Assembly (NCBI GenBank): GCA_016933785.1
Contig: JAFGAG010000061.1
Coordinates: 1-36,892 of the forward strand
Reading direction: 5' to 3'
From: Coriobacteriia bacterium
GTDB lineage: Bacteria; Actinomycetota; Coriobacteriia; Anaerosomatales; Anaerosomataceae
Length of the DNA stretch: 36,892 bases
This document shows positions 1 through 7,690 of this stretch, in pieces. A program made the position numbers and the translations under genes. Every line of letters starts with the position of its first letter. The first letter of the stretch is position 1. The notes below the pieces were generated by a model. The model was given only the letters and a program-made list of their open reading frames with translations. It was not told the DNA's origin and made no database searches.

Positions 1-73
1 GAACTCGGAAGTTAAGCCCTCCAGCGCCGATGGTACTGCGGTGTAGTCCGTGGGAGAGTAGGACGTCGCTGAA
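1..73 (+). rRNA. rrf: 5S ribosomal RNA, 3' part (partial)
   Basis: The window opens inside a 5S rRNA. The run from the conserved GAACTCGGAAG through AGCGCCGATGGTA to GGGAGAGTAGGACGTCGCTG matches the bacterial 5S loop B to 3' helix I pattern. The 5' part lies outside the window. The 3' end is set near base 73 because GACGTCGCTGAAC should pair with the missing 5' end. It implies that an rRNA operon ends just upstream of the first protein gene. Confidence 0.93.
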
Positions 74-115
74 CACATCCGACGGCTCGACCCGTTTCCG
101 GGTTCCGTTCTCGCT

Positions 116-134
116 GTGCCGCTTGATGCGGCAC
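116..134 (+). terminator. hairpin, probable rRNA operon terminator
   Basis: GTGCCGC-TTGAT-GCGGCAC forms a perfect 7-bp stem with a 5-nt loop, followed by GACTTCT. A weaker hairpin (ACCCG-TTTC-CGGGT, 90-103) precedes it. Their place 20-60 nt after the 5S end suggests rRNA operon termination, although neither has a long T run. Confidence 0.5.
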
Positions 135-140
135 GACTTC

Positions 141-149
141 TGCTAGAAT
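141..149 (+). promoter_or_regulatory. extended -10 promoter of the nifU-like gene
   Basis: TGCTAGAAT reads as an extended -10 (TGn plus TAGAAT). No good -35 is visible because the terminator hairpin occupies that space. A second -10-like TACACT lies at 157-162. The reading frame begins about 75 nt downstream. Confidence 0.45.
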
Positions 150-230
150 CGCGCGGTACACTGCCCCTCAGGCAGAGTGCGCGAGTCGTGAACGTCAGCG
201 AAGGCTGGCTATCCGTGGAAGGAGTGTCCC

Positions 231-452
231 GTGAAGGAACGCGTTCAGGCAGCGCTCGACAAGATCCGCCCGGCCCTGCAGGCCGACGGCGGCGACGTCG
301 AGCTCGTAGAGGTCTCCGATGACGGTGTCGTCAAGGTCGCGCTCCAGGGCGCATGCCGTGGCTGCCCGATGTCGCAGCTGACGCTCGCCAATGGTGTCGA
401 ACGAGTGCTGAAGGAAGAGGTTCCCGAGGTGCAGCGCGTCGAGCCCGTCTAG
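231..452 (+). CDS. NifU-like C-terminal domain Fe-S scaffold protein
   Basis: A 73-aa protein made of a single NifU C-terminal (Nfu) domain, which carries or transfers a [4Fe-4S] cluster to apo-enzymes. The signature is visible: an N-terminal helix with RPALQADGGDVELVEV (residues 13-28), then the cluster ligands C42 and C45 in ACRGCPMSQ, then the VERVLKEEVPEV helix. The GTG start at 231 is chosen because GGAAGGAG ends 6 nt before it. The gene stands alone between the rRNA terminator and its own terminator at 476-505. Stand-alone Nfu domains of this size are common in Actinomycetota and Firmicutes. Family is clear; the client proteins are unknown. Confidence 0.93.
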   Translation: MKERVQAALDKIRPALQADGGDVELVEVSDDGVVKVALQGACRGCPMSQLTLANGVERVLKEEVPEVQRVEPV

Positions 453-475
453 TACGTAGCTGTCACTCTGATCCA

Positions 476-505
476 AAGAACGCCGCCCATCAGGGCGGCG
501 TTCTT
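476..505 (+). terminator. intrinsic terminator after the nifU-like gene
   Basis: AAGAACGCCGCCC-ATCA-GGGCGGCGTTCTT is a perfect 13-bp stem with a tetraloop, 23 nt after the stop codon. Its right arm ends TTCTT, followed by CGTTC. The A/T arms would let it work in both directions. Confidence 0.9.
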
Positions 506-614
506 CGTTCCGGGGGCACGTATGCGCCCATCGCCGCGTACCTGCCGCGCGAGTGCGTACAGCGACCGGACGGGTGCCTCTAGCGACCGTTCGTCGGGCA
601 GGTACAGTTGGTCG

Positions 615-643
615 TTGCACCCCATATCTTGGGCAGCTACACT
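615..643 (+). promoter_or_regulatory. predicted sigma-70 promoter of nrdJ
   Basis: TTGCAC (615-620) and TACACT (638-643) are spaced by exactly 17 bp, which predicts a start near base 650. The 75-nt leader shows no B12-box consensus. The same CTACACTCTGTA block recurs upstream of hisS at 36696-36707. Confidence 0.55.
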
Positions 644-649
644 CTGTAA

Positions 650-665
650 GCGCAACATATTGTGC
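650..665 (+). promoter_or_regulatory. possible NrdR box at the nrdJ start site
   Basis: GCGCAACATATTGTGC is an imperfect 16-bp palindrome; 6 of 8 positions in each half are complementary. It resembles the NrdR consensus ACACTATATATAGTGT, sharing the C-C...ATAT.GTG core. It overlaps the predicted +1. NrdR normally binds paired boxes, and only one convincing box is visible, so the call is tentative. Confidence 0.4.
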
Positions 666-725
666 CATGTGGCTGAAGCGCCGCCTGTGGCCTACGAGGT
701 TCTTACACCGCAAGGAGGAGCGAAG

Positions 726-3005
726 ATGCCCGAGCAGGACACCACGACAACATACTCGAGGACGATCGATGAGACTCTGTCTCCGAACAGCCTCAAGGTC
801 CTGCAGAAGCGGTATCTGAAGAAGGATGATGACGGTCAGCCTGTCGAGAAGCCGTCCGACATGTTCATCCGGGTCGCGGAGAACATCGCATCGGCGGAGG
901 CGATCTTCGGCGCCACCCCGGACCAGGTCGCGGGGACCGCGCGTGACTTCTACGACCTCATGACCTCCCTCGAGTTCCTTCCCAACTCCCCGACGCTCAT
1001 GAATGCCGGCCGCGAGCTCCAGCAGCTCTCCGCGTGCTTCGTGCTGCCCGTGGCTGATTCGATGGATTCGATCTTCGGCGCGGTGCGCGATACCGCGATC
1101 ATCCACAAGTCGGGCGGTGGGACGGGCTTCTCGTTCTCGCGCCTGCGTCCGGCGGGCGACCAGGTACGCTCCACCCAGGGTGTGAGCAGCGGCCCCATCT
1201 CATTCATGCGCGTGTTCAACCAGGCCACCGAGGCGGTAAAGCAGGGCGGTACCCGCCGCGGCGCCAACATGGGCGTCCTGCGAATCGATCATCCGGACAT
1301 CGTCGACTTCGTGAAGTGCAAGCTCGACGGCGACTTCGTGAACTTCAACATCTCGGTCGCACTCACCGAGGAGTTTATGGATGCCGTCAAGTCCGGTACC
1401 ACCTACCAGTTGCGCAATCCCCGCAGCCAGGAGCCTGCCGGGGAGCTCGACGCACGCGAGATCTACGAGTTGATCGTCGAGATGGCGTGGGCCACCGGTG
1501 ACCCGGGCATTATCTTCATCGACCGCATGAACCGCGACAACCCCACACCAGCGCTGGGCGAGATCGAGTCGACGAACCCGTGTGGCGAGCAGCCCCTTCT
1601 GCCGTACGAAGCGTGCAACCTCGGCTCCGTGAACCTTTCGAAGTTCGTCCGGTACGCGGAGAGCGGCCCGGAGATCGACTGGGATCATCTTGCCGACGTG
1701 GCGCACCGCGGGGTCCGGTTCCTCGACGACGTCATCGAGGTCAACCAGTACCCGCTTGAGAAGATCGCTGAGCTCGTCGCAGGAAACCGGAAGATCGGTC
1801 TTGGTGTGATGGGTTGGGCGGACATGCTCATCATGCTCGGCCTGTCGTATGACTCCGACGAGGCGATCGAACTGGGCGAGAAGGTCATGGGCTTCATCCA
1901 GGCAGAAGCCCGCCGTGCATCCATGAAGCTCGCCGATGAGAGGGGCGTCTTCCCCAATTGGGAGGGCTCGGTATACAACACGCCTGATGGTGTGCGACTG
2001 CGTAACGCGACCGTCACGACCATCGCACCTACCGGGACACTTTCGATCATCGCGAACTGCTCCTCGGGCATCGAGCCGCTCTTCGCCGTGTCCTACGTTC
2101 GCACGGTCATGGATAACGATCGCCTCATCGAAGTGAACCCCCTGTTCGAGGATCTCGCGCTCAAGCAGGGCTTCTACAGCCGCGAGCTCATGGCGCTCAT
2201 CGCCGACCACGGGTCGGTGCATGGCATCGATGGGGTGCCGGAAAACACGCAGCGTGTCTTCGTGACGGCCCACGATATCGCGCCCGAGTGGCACGTCCGG
2301 ATGCAGGCCGCCTTCCAGCGTTCCACCGACAACGCCGTCTCCAAGACGGTCAACTTCGGTAACGAGGCGACGATCGAGGACGTACGGCACGCTTACGATC
2401 TCGCGCACGAGCTGGGCGTGAAGGGTGTCACCATCTACCGCGACGGCAGCAAGGAGAATCAGGTCCTCTCGACGGGCAAGACCTCCAAGGGCGGCGCAGC
2501 ACAGGAGGGCGGTCGTCACGGGGAGATCGAGCCCCGACCTCGTCCGTCGGTCACGATAGGCCGTACCGAGAAGATCCAGACCGGCTGCGGGAATCTCTAC
2601 GTCACGATCAACTCAGACGAGCAAGGCCTCTGCGAGGTCTTCACCCAGATGGGCAAGTCCGGAGGTTGTGCGGCGAGTCAGTCCGAGGCACTGTCGCGGA
2701 TGATCTCGGTATCCTTGCGCGCAGGCGTCGATCCCCAGGCGATTCTGAAGCACCTCCGGGGGATCCGGTGTCCGAGCCCCGCGTGGGCGCAGGGTGGCAA
2801 GGTCCTATCGTGCGCCGATGCGGTGGGTATCGCTATGGAGCACTATCTCGAGTGGATGGAGACCGGCACGGCCTCCACGATGGTCTCCAAGAACACTGAT
2901 GGCCTCGTGAACCTCGCCGGTGCCTGTCCGGAGTGCGGCGGCTCGCTCGAGCACGAGAGCGGCTGCGCTGTGTGCCGCGCGTGCGGCTACAGCAAGTGCG
3001 CGTAG
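726..3005 (+). CDS. nrdJ: adenosylcobalamin-dependent ribonucleotide reductase (class II)
   Basis: Reduces ribonucleotides to deoxyribonucleotides using an AdoCbl-generated thiyl radical; it needs no oxygen. The 759-aa protein has the barrel cysteine C104 (LSACFVLP), the catalytic loop NPCGEQ with N284, thiyl C286 and E288, the PTGT phosphate loop, a TSCPD domain near 620-700, and a Cys-rich tail with C734, C737, C747, C750, C753 and C758, which probably re-reduces the active site or binds zinc. The ATG at 726 is chosen over an upstream in-frame ATG at 522 because AAGGAGG lies at 712-718 and the family starts here. It is followed 12 nt later by dcd, so dNTP supply genes are paired. No other RNR gene is in the window. 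Confidence 0.97.
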   Translation: MPEQDTTTTYSRTIDETLSPNSLKVLQKRYLKKDDDGQPVEKPSDMFIRVAENIASAEAIFGATPDQVAGTARDFYDLMTSLEFLPNSPTLMNAGRELQQLSACFVLPVADSMDSIFGAVRDTAIIHKSGGGTGFSFSRLRPAGDQVRSTQGVSSGPISFMRVFNQATEAVKQGGTRRGANMGVLRIDHPDIVDFVKCKLDGDFVNFNISVALTEEFMDAVKSGTTYQLRNPRSQEPAGELDAREIYELIVEMAWATGDPGIIFIDRMNRDNPTPALGEIESTNPCGEQPLLPYEACNLGSVNLSKFVRYAESGPEIDWDHLADVAHRGVRFLDDVIEVNQYPLEKIAELVAGNRKIGLGVMGWADMLIMLGLSYDSDEAIELGEKVMGFIQAEARRASMKLADERGVFPNWEGSVYNTPDGVRLRNATVTTIAPTGTLSIIANCSSGIEPLFAVSYVRTVMDNDRLIEVNPLFEDLALKQGFYSRELMALIADHGSVHGIDGVPENTQRVFVTAHDIAPEWHVRMQAAFQRSTDNAVSKTVNFGNEATIEDVRHAYDLAHELGVKGVTIYRDGSKENQVLSTGKTSKGGAAQEGGRHGEIEPRPRPSVTIGRTEKIQTGCGNLYVTINSDEQGLCEVFTQMGKSGGCAASQSEALSRMISVSLRAGVDPQAILKHLRGIRCPSPAWAQGGKVLSCADAVGIAMEHYLEWMETGTASTMVSKNTDGLVNLAGACPECGGSLEHESGCAVCRACGYSKCA

Positions 3006-3017
3006 GCGGGATGCGTC

Positions 3018-3581
3018 ATGGTTCTCTCGGACAGGACGATCCGCCAGCAGATGGCGGCGGGACGCATCGTGGTCGACCCCTGCGATCCGCGAGACGTGCA
3101 GCCGTCGAGCATCGACCTGCACCTCGCACCACGATTCCAGGTCTTCCGGAACTCCCGCTATCCGTACATCGATCCGACGATGGAGCAGCAGGGCCTGATG
3201 GACCCGGTCGAGGCCACCGCGGGCGAGCCGTTCGTCCTCCATCCGGGCGAGTTCGTACTCGGTGCCACGGTGGAGCGCATCGAGCTACCGGACGACATCG
3301 TCGCACGGCTCGAAGGCAAGTCGTCTCTCGGCAGGCTTGGACTGCTGATCCACTCGACCGCCGGATACGTCGATCCGGGCTGGGTTGGGACGCTCACGCT
3401 CGAGCTCAGTAACGTCGCGAACCTACCCATCGTGTTGACCCCCGGGATGCCCATCGGGCAGATCTCCTTCATGCAGATGAGCACTCCCGTCGACCGCCCG
3501 TACGGCTCGCCGCAACTCGGCAGCAGGTACCAGGGGCAGATCGAGCCTACTCCAAGCCGGTCGTTCAAAGGCCGGCCATAG
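3018..3581 (+). CDS. dcd: dCTP deaminase, probably dUMP-forming (bifunctional)
   Basis: A 187-aa trimeric-fold dUTPase-superfamily enzyme that deaminates dCTP and feeds dTMP synthesis. Motifs are LHPGEFVLG, LEGKSSLGRLGLLIHSTAGYVDPGW (conserved core, about residues 96-120), LELSNVANLP and the C-terminal GSRYQGQIEPTPSRS lid. From memory these track the Mycobacterium tuberculosis bifunctional enzyme more closely than the E. coli dCTP deaminase, so direct dCTP to dUMP conversion without dUTP release is inferred. The ATG lies 12 nt after nrdJ with only a weak GCGGGA ribosome site, so translation may be coupled. A long hairpin at 3587-3653 follows the stop. Confidence 0.93.
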   Translation: MVLSDRTIRQQMAAGRIVVDPCDPRDVQPSSIDLHLAPRFQVFRNSRYPYIDPTMEQQGLMDPVEATAGEPFVLHPGEFVLGATVERIELPDDIVARLEGKSSLGRLGLLIHSTAGYVDPGWVGTLTLELSNVANLPIVLTPGMPIGQISFMQMSTPVDRPYGSPQLGSRYQGQIEPTPSRSFKGRP

Positions 3582-3586
3582 GGCAG

Positions 3587-3653
3587 GACACAGGGCCCGG
3601 ACGCGCACGCCCTTCTCGCGGGGCAGGGCTGTGCGGCGTCCGGGTCGTGTGTC
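3587..3653 (+). terminator. long imperfect hairpin after dcd
   Basis: A composite stem: GACAC (3587-3591) with GTGTC (3649-3653), CCCGGACGC (3596-3604) with GCGTCCGGG (3636-3644), GCAC (3605-3608) with GTGC (3631-3634), and GCCC (3609-3612) with GGGC (3626-3629), around a 13-nt loop. It is longer than most terminators and lacks a T run. It may terminate nrdJ-dcd or be an RNA element of the next gene. Confidence 0.55.
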
Positions 3654-3734
3654 GATTCGCCGACCGTGGCACGGGACAGCATCGGTGCGCCTCGGGTACT
3701 CTTGACTCCAGGCGGACGGAGAGAGGGTGCGGAT

Positions 3735-3971
3735 ATGGCTTGCTGGTCGAATCGCGGCTGTGACGACGAGATGCGCGAGCGCTGCCCGCATGCGATCGAT
3801 CCGACCGAGCAATGTCCGCTCTCATGCTTGTATTCGAAGTGCGAGCGCGACACCCATCGTCTTGCGACCGACCCCTGGCTGCTGCTCGATCCGACCGTCG
3901 ATCGGTCGGCCGCCGCGAAAGAGGTCTGCACGTCGTGCGTATTCTTCCTGACCAACGGTCCGCGTCTCTGA
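3735..3971 (+). CDS. Cys-rich 78-aa protein of unknown function
   Basis: A small soluble protein with eight cysteines (C3, C9, C17, C27, C31, C36, C65, C68). The spacing CPLSCLYSKC and CTSC suggests metal or Fe-S binding. I do not recognise the family. The ATG at 3735 is chosen because the Cys-rich part begins there and purine-rich GGAGAGAGGG lies at 3718-3727; an upstream in-frame ATG at 3666 would put the predicted -10 (TACTCT, 3697-3702) inside the gene. It sits 23 nt before the Fe-S DNA glycosylase and may be co-transcribed with it. Dense cysteines and a conserved-looking composition argue that it is real. Confidence 0.65.
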   Translation: MACWSNRGCDDEMRERCPHAIDPTEQCPLSCLYSKCERDTHRLATDPWLLLDPTVDRSAAAKEVCTSCVFFLTNGPRL

Positions 3972-3994
3972 GCGCGCCCTCCGGGGGGTCTCCA

Positions 3995-4825
3995 GTGGGT
4001 TCGGCGACGACATCGCGAAGTGCTACCGCGGCCGGATCCGCACTTCGCGCCTACGGGGAGGAGCTCGCCGCTGCGGGTGCGGCGCAGCGCGGCGGTGCGT
4101 TCACGGATGATCGCGCCGCCGACGCCTTCGTCAAGTCCCGGCCCGAGGCGTTCGTCATCGGCGTTCTCTTCACGCAGGGTATACCCGCTGAGCGCGCATG
4201 GGCGGGTCCCTACCTGCTTGCCCAGCGACTCGGGCACTTCGATCTTGCACGGCTGGCCGCCCATCCCGACGCCGTATCGGCCGCGGTGGCGGCACCTCCC
4301 GCACTCCACCGGTTCGTGCACACCGTGCCTGGCTGGATCGTCTCGGCCGCACGGCGCATCGATGGGGAGTGGGGTGGGGATGCGGCTTCGATCTGGTCCG
4401 CCGGTACCTCACTGTCGCAGGTGGTCGAGCGCCTGCGTGCCTTTGACGGGATCGGCCCAAAGAAGGCGGTCATGGCGTCGGAGATCCTGCTGCGGCACTT
4501 CGGCGCTGAACTCACCGACGTCGAGTGCGGAAGCGTCGCCTATGACGTGCACGTGCGACGGGTCTTCCTGAGGACCGGCCTGGTCGATAGGGATACGCCT
4601 GAGGAGATCCGGGCTGCAGCAGCGGTCGCATGTCCCGGATCCCCCGGCGTGCTCGATCTCGCGACGTGGCTCGTCGGCCGGGAATCCTGCCACCCGAGGG
4701 AGCCCCGTTGTGAGACCTGTCGGCTGGGCGGAGTGTGCCTTCGGCTCACCGAGCGCTCGGCCGACGGTGTCGGGGTCCGCCGGGGCAGGAGTGGCAGGAG
4801 TGGGAGCGACAGGGGCGAGCCCTGA
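3995..4825 (+). CDS. HhH-GPD base-excision DNA glycosylase with Fe-S cluster (EndoIII/MutY superfamily)
   Basis: Predicted 276-aa DNA repair glycosylase. The helix-hairpin-helix FDGIGPKKAVMAS (150-162) aligns with the LPGVGRKTA motif of endonuclease III and keeps the lyase lysine at K156. The catalytic aspartate is D184 in YDVHVRRVFLRTG. The [4Fe-4S] loop is intact with C-x6-C-x2-C-x5-C spacing (C232, C239, C242, C248). Both catalytic residues suggest a bifunctional glycosylase/AP lyase. The rest diverges from canonical Nth, so substrate range is uncertain. The GTG at 3995 follows CCGGGGGGT. The last 25 residues are Arg/Gly/Ser-rich and probably disordered. Confidence 0.85.
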   Translation: MGSATTSRSATAAGSALRAYGEELAAAGAAQRGGAFTDDRAADAFVKSRPEAFVIGVLFTQGIPAERAWAGPYLLAQRLGHFDLARLAAHPDAVSAAVAAPPALHRFVHTVPGWIVSAARRIDGEWGGDAASIWSAGTSLSQVVERLRAFDGIGPKKAVMASEILLRHFGAELTDVECGSVAYDVHVRRVFLRTGLVDRDTPEEIRAAAAVACPGSPGVLDLATWLVGRESCHPREPRCETCRLGGVCLRLTERSADGVGVRRGRSGRSGSDRGEP

Positions 4826-4838
4826 GGCCCGCCCCTGT
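4809..4838 (+). terminator. hairpin between convergent genes
   Basis: ACAGGGGCG (4809-4817) pairs with CGCCCCTGT (4830-4838), with an inner GCC-CTGA-GGC (4819-4828). It overlaps the glycosylase stop codon and lies before the convergent DUF1015 gene, so it could serve both strands. Confidence 0.6.
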
Positions 4839-4868
4839 GAGTGTGCCATCCCGAACGTGGTATCGGCG

Positions 4869-6158
4869 TCAGTCGAGCGAGCGCATCAGCAAGCCCGACG
4901 CGAGCTTCGGGTAGAAGTACGTCGTCTTCTGGGGCATCGTCTCCCCGGCGAGCGCGACTTCGCGGAGCTGGTCCATCCGTGTTGCGGCAAGCAGGAACGC
5001 CACGTCCGCATCGCTTGCGAGTGCGTCTGATTCCCTCTTGGCGAACGACAGCCGGTCGAGGGTCTCGGGCTGGTCCGAGTCGATCCCGAGCAGAGGCTTC
5101 AGGATGAGTTCCTGCAGGATCGTCACGTCCAGACGCTTCCAGGCGGGGGCGTGGTCACCTGTGATCAGGTCCGCCGCATCAAGACCGGCCTTGAGCGTGG
5201 CCAGACGCATCGTGCCGTCCCCGGTGCGGACGACCAGCGCCGTCCGTCCGGCCGTCGCGATGGCCTCGGCGGGTGTGCCGCGGACCTCGGTCAGTTCGAA
5301 GTCCGTCTCGAGGCCGCGCCAGAACGCATCAGCATCGAACGGACCCTCGGAGCGCGCCAGCCGGTGGGTGGGGAGCACGACGAGGTCGGGGTCGTCCATG
5401 TTCACGAGCGTCATCATCACGAAGTCGTAGGCGGGATCGACCGGGGTCAGTCCGGCGGCGGCATCCTGGGCCCGGCGCTCGTCGCGGTAGGCGAGGGCGG
5501 TCGTGTATCGGTGGTGCCCATCGGCGATGAAGAGCGAGCGTGAACCCAGAATCCCGCCGATCGCGGCGATGGTGCCGGGGTCACGGATCGCCCAGACACG
5601 GCTCACGACACCCTCGGCGTCGGTGGCGGTGCATGACGGTTCAGCGGTGATCGCTGCGTCGAAGATGCCGTCGGTCTCGCCGGCGGGATCGGAGAACAGT
5701 CCGAAGACCTGGCTCAAGTTCGCGGCGGTGGCGCGGGTGAGATCAAGGCGGTCCGCGATCGCCTTGGGCAGGGTGCGCTCGTGCGGCAGGACCACGCCGT
5801 CAGAGAACGGATGGAGGCGGACCGCAGCGACGAAGCCGCGTCGGCGGACATGCCGTCCCTCGTGCTCCCACGCCTGCTCCACGACGTAGATAGCGGGTGA
5901 GTCGTCCTCGACGAGCACGCCTTCTTCGGTCCACCGCAGCCACGTGGCCTTGCCGGTCTCATAGCGGTTGCCGGGAGCCTCCGAATCGAGCGGACCGTCC
6001 GGGAGCTCGAGTGCCACGACATTATGCGGGTCGCGTGCGAGCAGGGCTGCGCGATCCTGAGGGCTCACGACGTCGTAGGGCGGAGCGGCGAGCGCACTCA
6101 GGTCGGCGCCCGGCTCGTGCCGGTACATGCGTGCGCGGAACGGACGGACGAGCGACAT
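4869..6158 (-). CDS. DUF1015 family protein (possible SerK-like small-molecule kinase)
   Basis: A 429-aa cytoplasmic protein of the DUF1015 family. Family hallmarks are PFRARMY at the start, APPYDVVSPQDR (25-36), RHPF-like RLHPFSDGVVLPHERTLPK (114-132) and IADGHHRYTTAL (211-222). Clostridial members sit beside serA/serC and have been annotated as ParB-related; the DGHHR element (213-217) recalls the ParB-fold free-serine kinase SerK. A kinase role is inference only. The ATG is backed by GGGGAGGAA a few bases upstream. It lies 39 nt after azlD on the same strand, so it is probably the third gene of an azlC-azlD operon, linking it to amino-acid metabolism. Confidence 0.85.
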   Translation of the reverse strand: MSLVRPFRARMYRHEPGADLSALAAPPYDVVSPQDRAALLARDPHNVVALELPDGPLDSEAPGNRYETGKATWLRWTEEGVLVEDDSPAIYVVEQAWEHEGRHVRRRGFVAAVRLHPFSDGVVLPHERTLPKAIADRLDLTRATAANLSQVFGLFSDPAGETDGIFDAAITAEPSCTATDAEGVVSRVWAIRDPGTIAAIGGILGSRSLFIADGHHRYTTALAYRDERRAQDAAAGLTPVDPAYDFVMMTLVNMDDPDLVVLPTHRLARSEGPFDADAFWRGLETDFELTEVRGTPAEAIATAGRTALVVRTGDGTMRLATLKAGLDAADLITGDHAPAWKRLDVTILQELILKPLLGIDSDQPETLDRLSFAKRESDALASDADVAFLLAATRMDQLREVALAGETMPQKTTYFYPKLASGLLMRSLD

Positions 6159-6197
6159 GGTTCCTCCCCTGGTACGAGCGATATCTGCCCGGCGAGT

Positions 6198-6524
6198 TTA
6201 TCCGAGGAGCGCGGCGAACGCCAGGAAGCATATGACACCTACGACGGTCGCGCCAAGGAAGCTGCGGAACCGCCAGTAGACGACGCCGGTGATGATCGAA
6301 GCCCAGAGGTAAGGGTTCGCGAAGGGGGGGAGCCAGCGGCCGTCCGGGCGTACGACGCCACCGACGACGAGCGTGGCCATGGCGGAGACGGGGATGTACG
6401 AGAGCCAGCGCTTCGCCCAGGCGGGCAGCGCGGTTCGGGACAGCACCGCGAGGGACGGGAAGCGGATGAGGAAGTTCACGAGTGCCATCCCCGCGATGAC
6501 GGCCCAGATGGTGGTGGCGCTCAT
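6198..6524 (-). CDS. azlD: AzlD family branched-chain amino acid exporter subunit
   Basis: A 108-aa integral membrane protein with about four hydrophobic segments. Typical AzlD features are FLIRFPSLAVLSRTALPAWAKRWLSYIPVSAMATLVVGGVV (residues 19-59) and the C-terminal hydrophobic stretch. AzlD is the small partner of AzlC; together they export branched-chain amino acids and analogues. Its ATG overlaps the azlC stop in an ATGA arrangement, so the two are translationally coupled. Confidence 0.9.
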   Translation of the reverse strand: MSATTIWAVIAGMALVNFLIRFPSLAVLSRTALPAWAKRWLSYIPVSAMATLVVGGVVRPDGRWLPPFANPYLWASIITGVVYWRFRSFLGATVVGVICFLAFAALLG

Positions 6525-7228
6525 CGGGTCACCGCCGTCGCGACGGTAGCCGCGAGCACCGGTGCGACGATGAGGTACCACGGATCGGGTAGTGCGATCA
6601 TGAGCGCGGCCGCGAACACCGCCGCGATGATCGCGGTGACGACGTGCGTACGGTCCTCGGCCTGAGCGACCAGGAGTGCGGTGAACATCGCCGGCATCGC
6701 GAACTGCACCCCGAACCGGGTCGGATCGCCGATCACACCGGCCAGCAGCGCTCCGGCGGCGGTGCCGGCGACCCAGCCCGACCACGCGATGACGCCGACG
6801 CCCGCCATCGATGCGAAATCGGCACGGCCCCTGCGCCCGTCATCGATGTTCACTGCGAAGGTCTCGTCGGTGAGCGTGAACGCCAGGAACGCTTGCTGCT
6901 TGAGCGACATCCGGGTCACGTGTTGCGAGAGGGCGGCTCCGAACAGGATGTAGCGCAGATTGACGATGGCCGTCGTCAGAACGACCGCCGCGGCACCTGC
7001 ACCGGCGCCGAGAAGCTGGAGCGCGATGAGCTGGCCGGCTCCCGCGAGCGCTGTACCGGAGCAGATCGCCGCCTGCAGGGGCGAGAAGCCGAGTCCGCGT
7101 GCGACGATGCCGAACGCCGCGCCGATCGGTGCGTAGCCGAGGAAGATGGGGAGCCCCAGCCTGAGGCCCCGCACGAATCGTGCCCGCGGGGGCGGGCACG
7201 CGTCTTGCTTGATCATGTCATCCGGCAT
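6521..7228 (-). CDS. azlC: AzlC family branched-chain amino acid exporter, large subunit
   Basis: A 235-aa polytopic inner-membrane protein. The family pattern is clear: GLPIFLGYAPIGAAFGIVARGLGFSP (about 25-50), then SGTALAGAGQLIALQLL, NLRYILFGAAL and FLAFTLTDETFAV. AzlC pairs with AzlD as an amino-acid exporter. The ATG at 7228 is chosen because a -10 element (TACCAT) lies exactly 6 nt before it and no Shine-Dalgarno is present, which suggests a leaderless transcript. The operon continues through azlD to the DUF1015 gene. Confidence 0.92.
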   Translation of the reverse strand: MPDDMIKQDACPPPRARFVRGLRLGLPIFLGYAPIGAAFGIVARGLGFSPLQAAICSGTALAGAGQLIALQLLGAGAGAAAVVLTTAIVNLRYILFGAALSQHVTRMSLKQQAFLAFTLTDETFAVNIDDGRRGRADFASMAGVGVIAWSGWVAGTAAGALLAGVIGDPTRFGVQFAMPAMFTALLVAQAEDRTHVVTAIIAAVFAAALMIALPDPWYLIVAPVLAATVATAVTR

Positions 7229-7234
7229 GGCGAG

Positions 7235-7243
7235 ATGGTAGCA
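7235..7243 (-). promoter_or_regulatory. extended -10 promoter of azlC, leaderless geometry
   Basis: On the minus strand TGCTACCAT (TG-n-TACCAT) is followed by CTCGCC and then the azlC ATG. The 6-nt gap puts transcription initiation at or next to the A of ATG. Confidence 0.5.
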
Positions 7244-7300
7244 CAGCGTCAGCCACGCGCCGGGCGTATGATGGTCGCGGACGGTTCGGAGGTGATATCG

Positions 7301-7684
7301 ATGGAGTTCGCGCTCGTGTGCCCCAATGACGGCCAGATCGCGCTCGGTCTCGAGAGCGTGACCGCCGTGGTGTTCCATGGCACCGAATCCGTCGAGGTCG
7401 TCTTCACATGTCCGCACTGCGGCGCTACGCTTCGGGCCCTGCTGCCGACACCCAATGTGATCGCCGCCGCCGCTATGGAGGTCGTGCGACAGATCAACGA
7501 AGTGGATGGCGCCTTCGGGATGACCGCTGGGCCGACTTCCGATGATGTCGCAGCGGAACGACGCAGGCGTGAGAGCGAGCAACGCCGGGAGCGTGAGCAG
7601 GCGGGGGAGCCGTACTGCGAGTACTTCCGTCGACAGCTCGCCGAGGTCGAGTGTGTCGAGGACTTCCTCGCCGAGACCGAGTAG
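7301..7684 (+). CDS. zinc-ribbon-like hypothetical protein
   Basis: A 127-aa soluble protein that I do not recognise. The N-terminal half has C7 (CPNDG) and C37-x2-C40 (FTCPHCGATLRALLP), suggesting a small zinc ribbon. A long Arg/Glu-rich charged helix (about 83-101) follows, and the tail carries C106 and C118. The ATG at 7301 is chosen from GGAGGTGA at 7288-7295; in-frame upstream extension would cross the azlC promoter. It is transcribed away from azlC and converges on the rhomboid gene with 6 nt between stops. Confidence 0.7.
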   Translation: MEFALVCPNDGQIALGLESVTAVVFHGTESVEVVFTCPHCGATLRALLPTPNVIAAAAMEVVRQINEVDGAFGMTAGPTSDDVAAERRRRESEQRREREQAGEPYCEYFRRQLAEVECVEDFLAETE

Positions 7685-7690
7685 GGGACG

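Noticed and set aside
510-725. Possible adenosylcobalamin riboswitch in front of the B12-dependent nrdJ
   Set aside because: The leader after the predicted start is only about 75 nt and no B12-box sequence or long structured aptamer is visible upstream.
1200-2519. Long minus-strand open frame (439 codons) across nrdJ
   Set aside because: It is antisense to a highly conserved enzyme; its composition is His/Asp/Arg-biased, as expected of a high-GC shadow frame, with no ribosome site.
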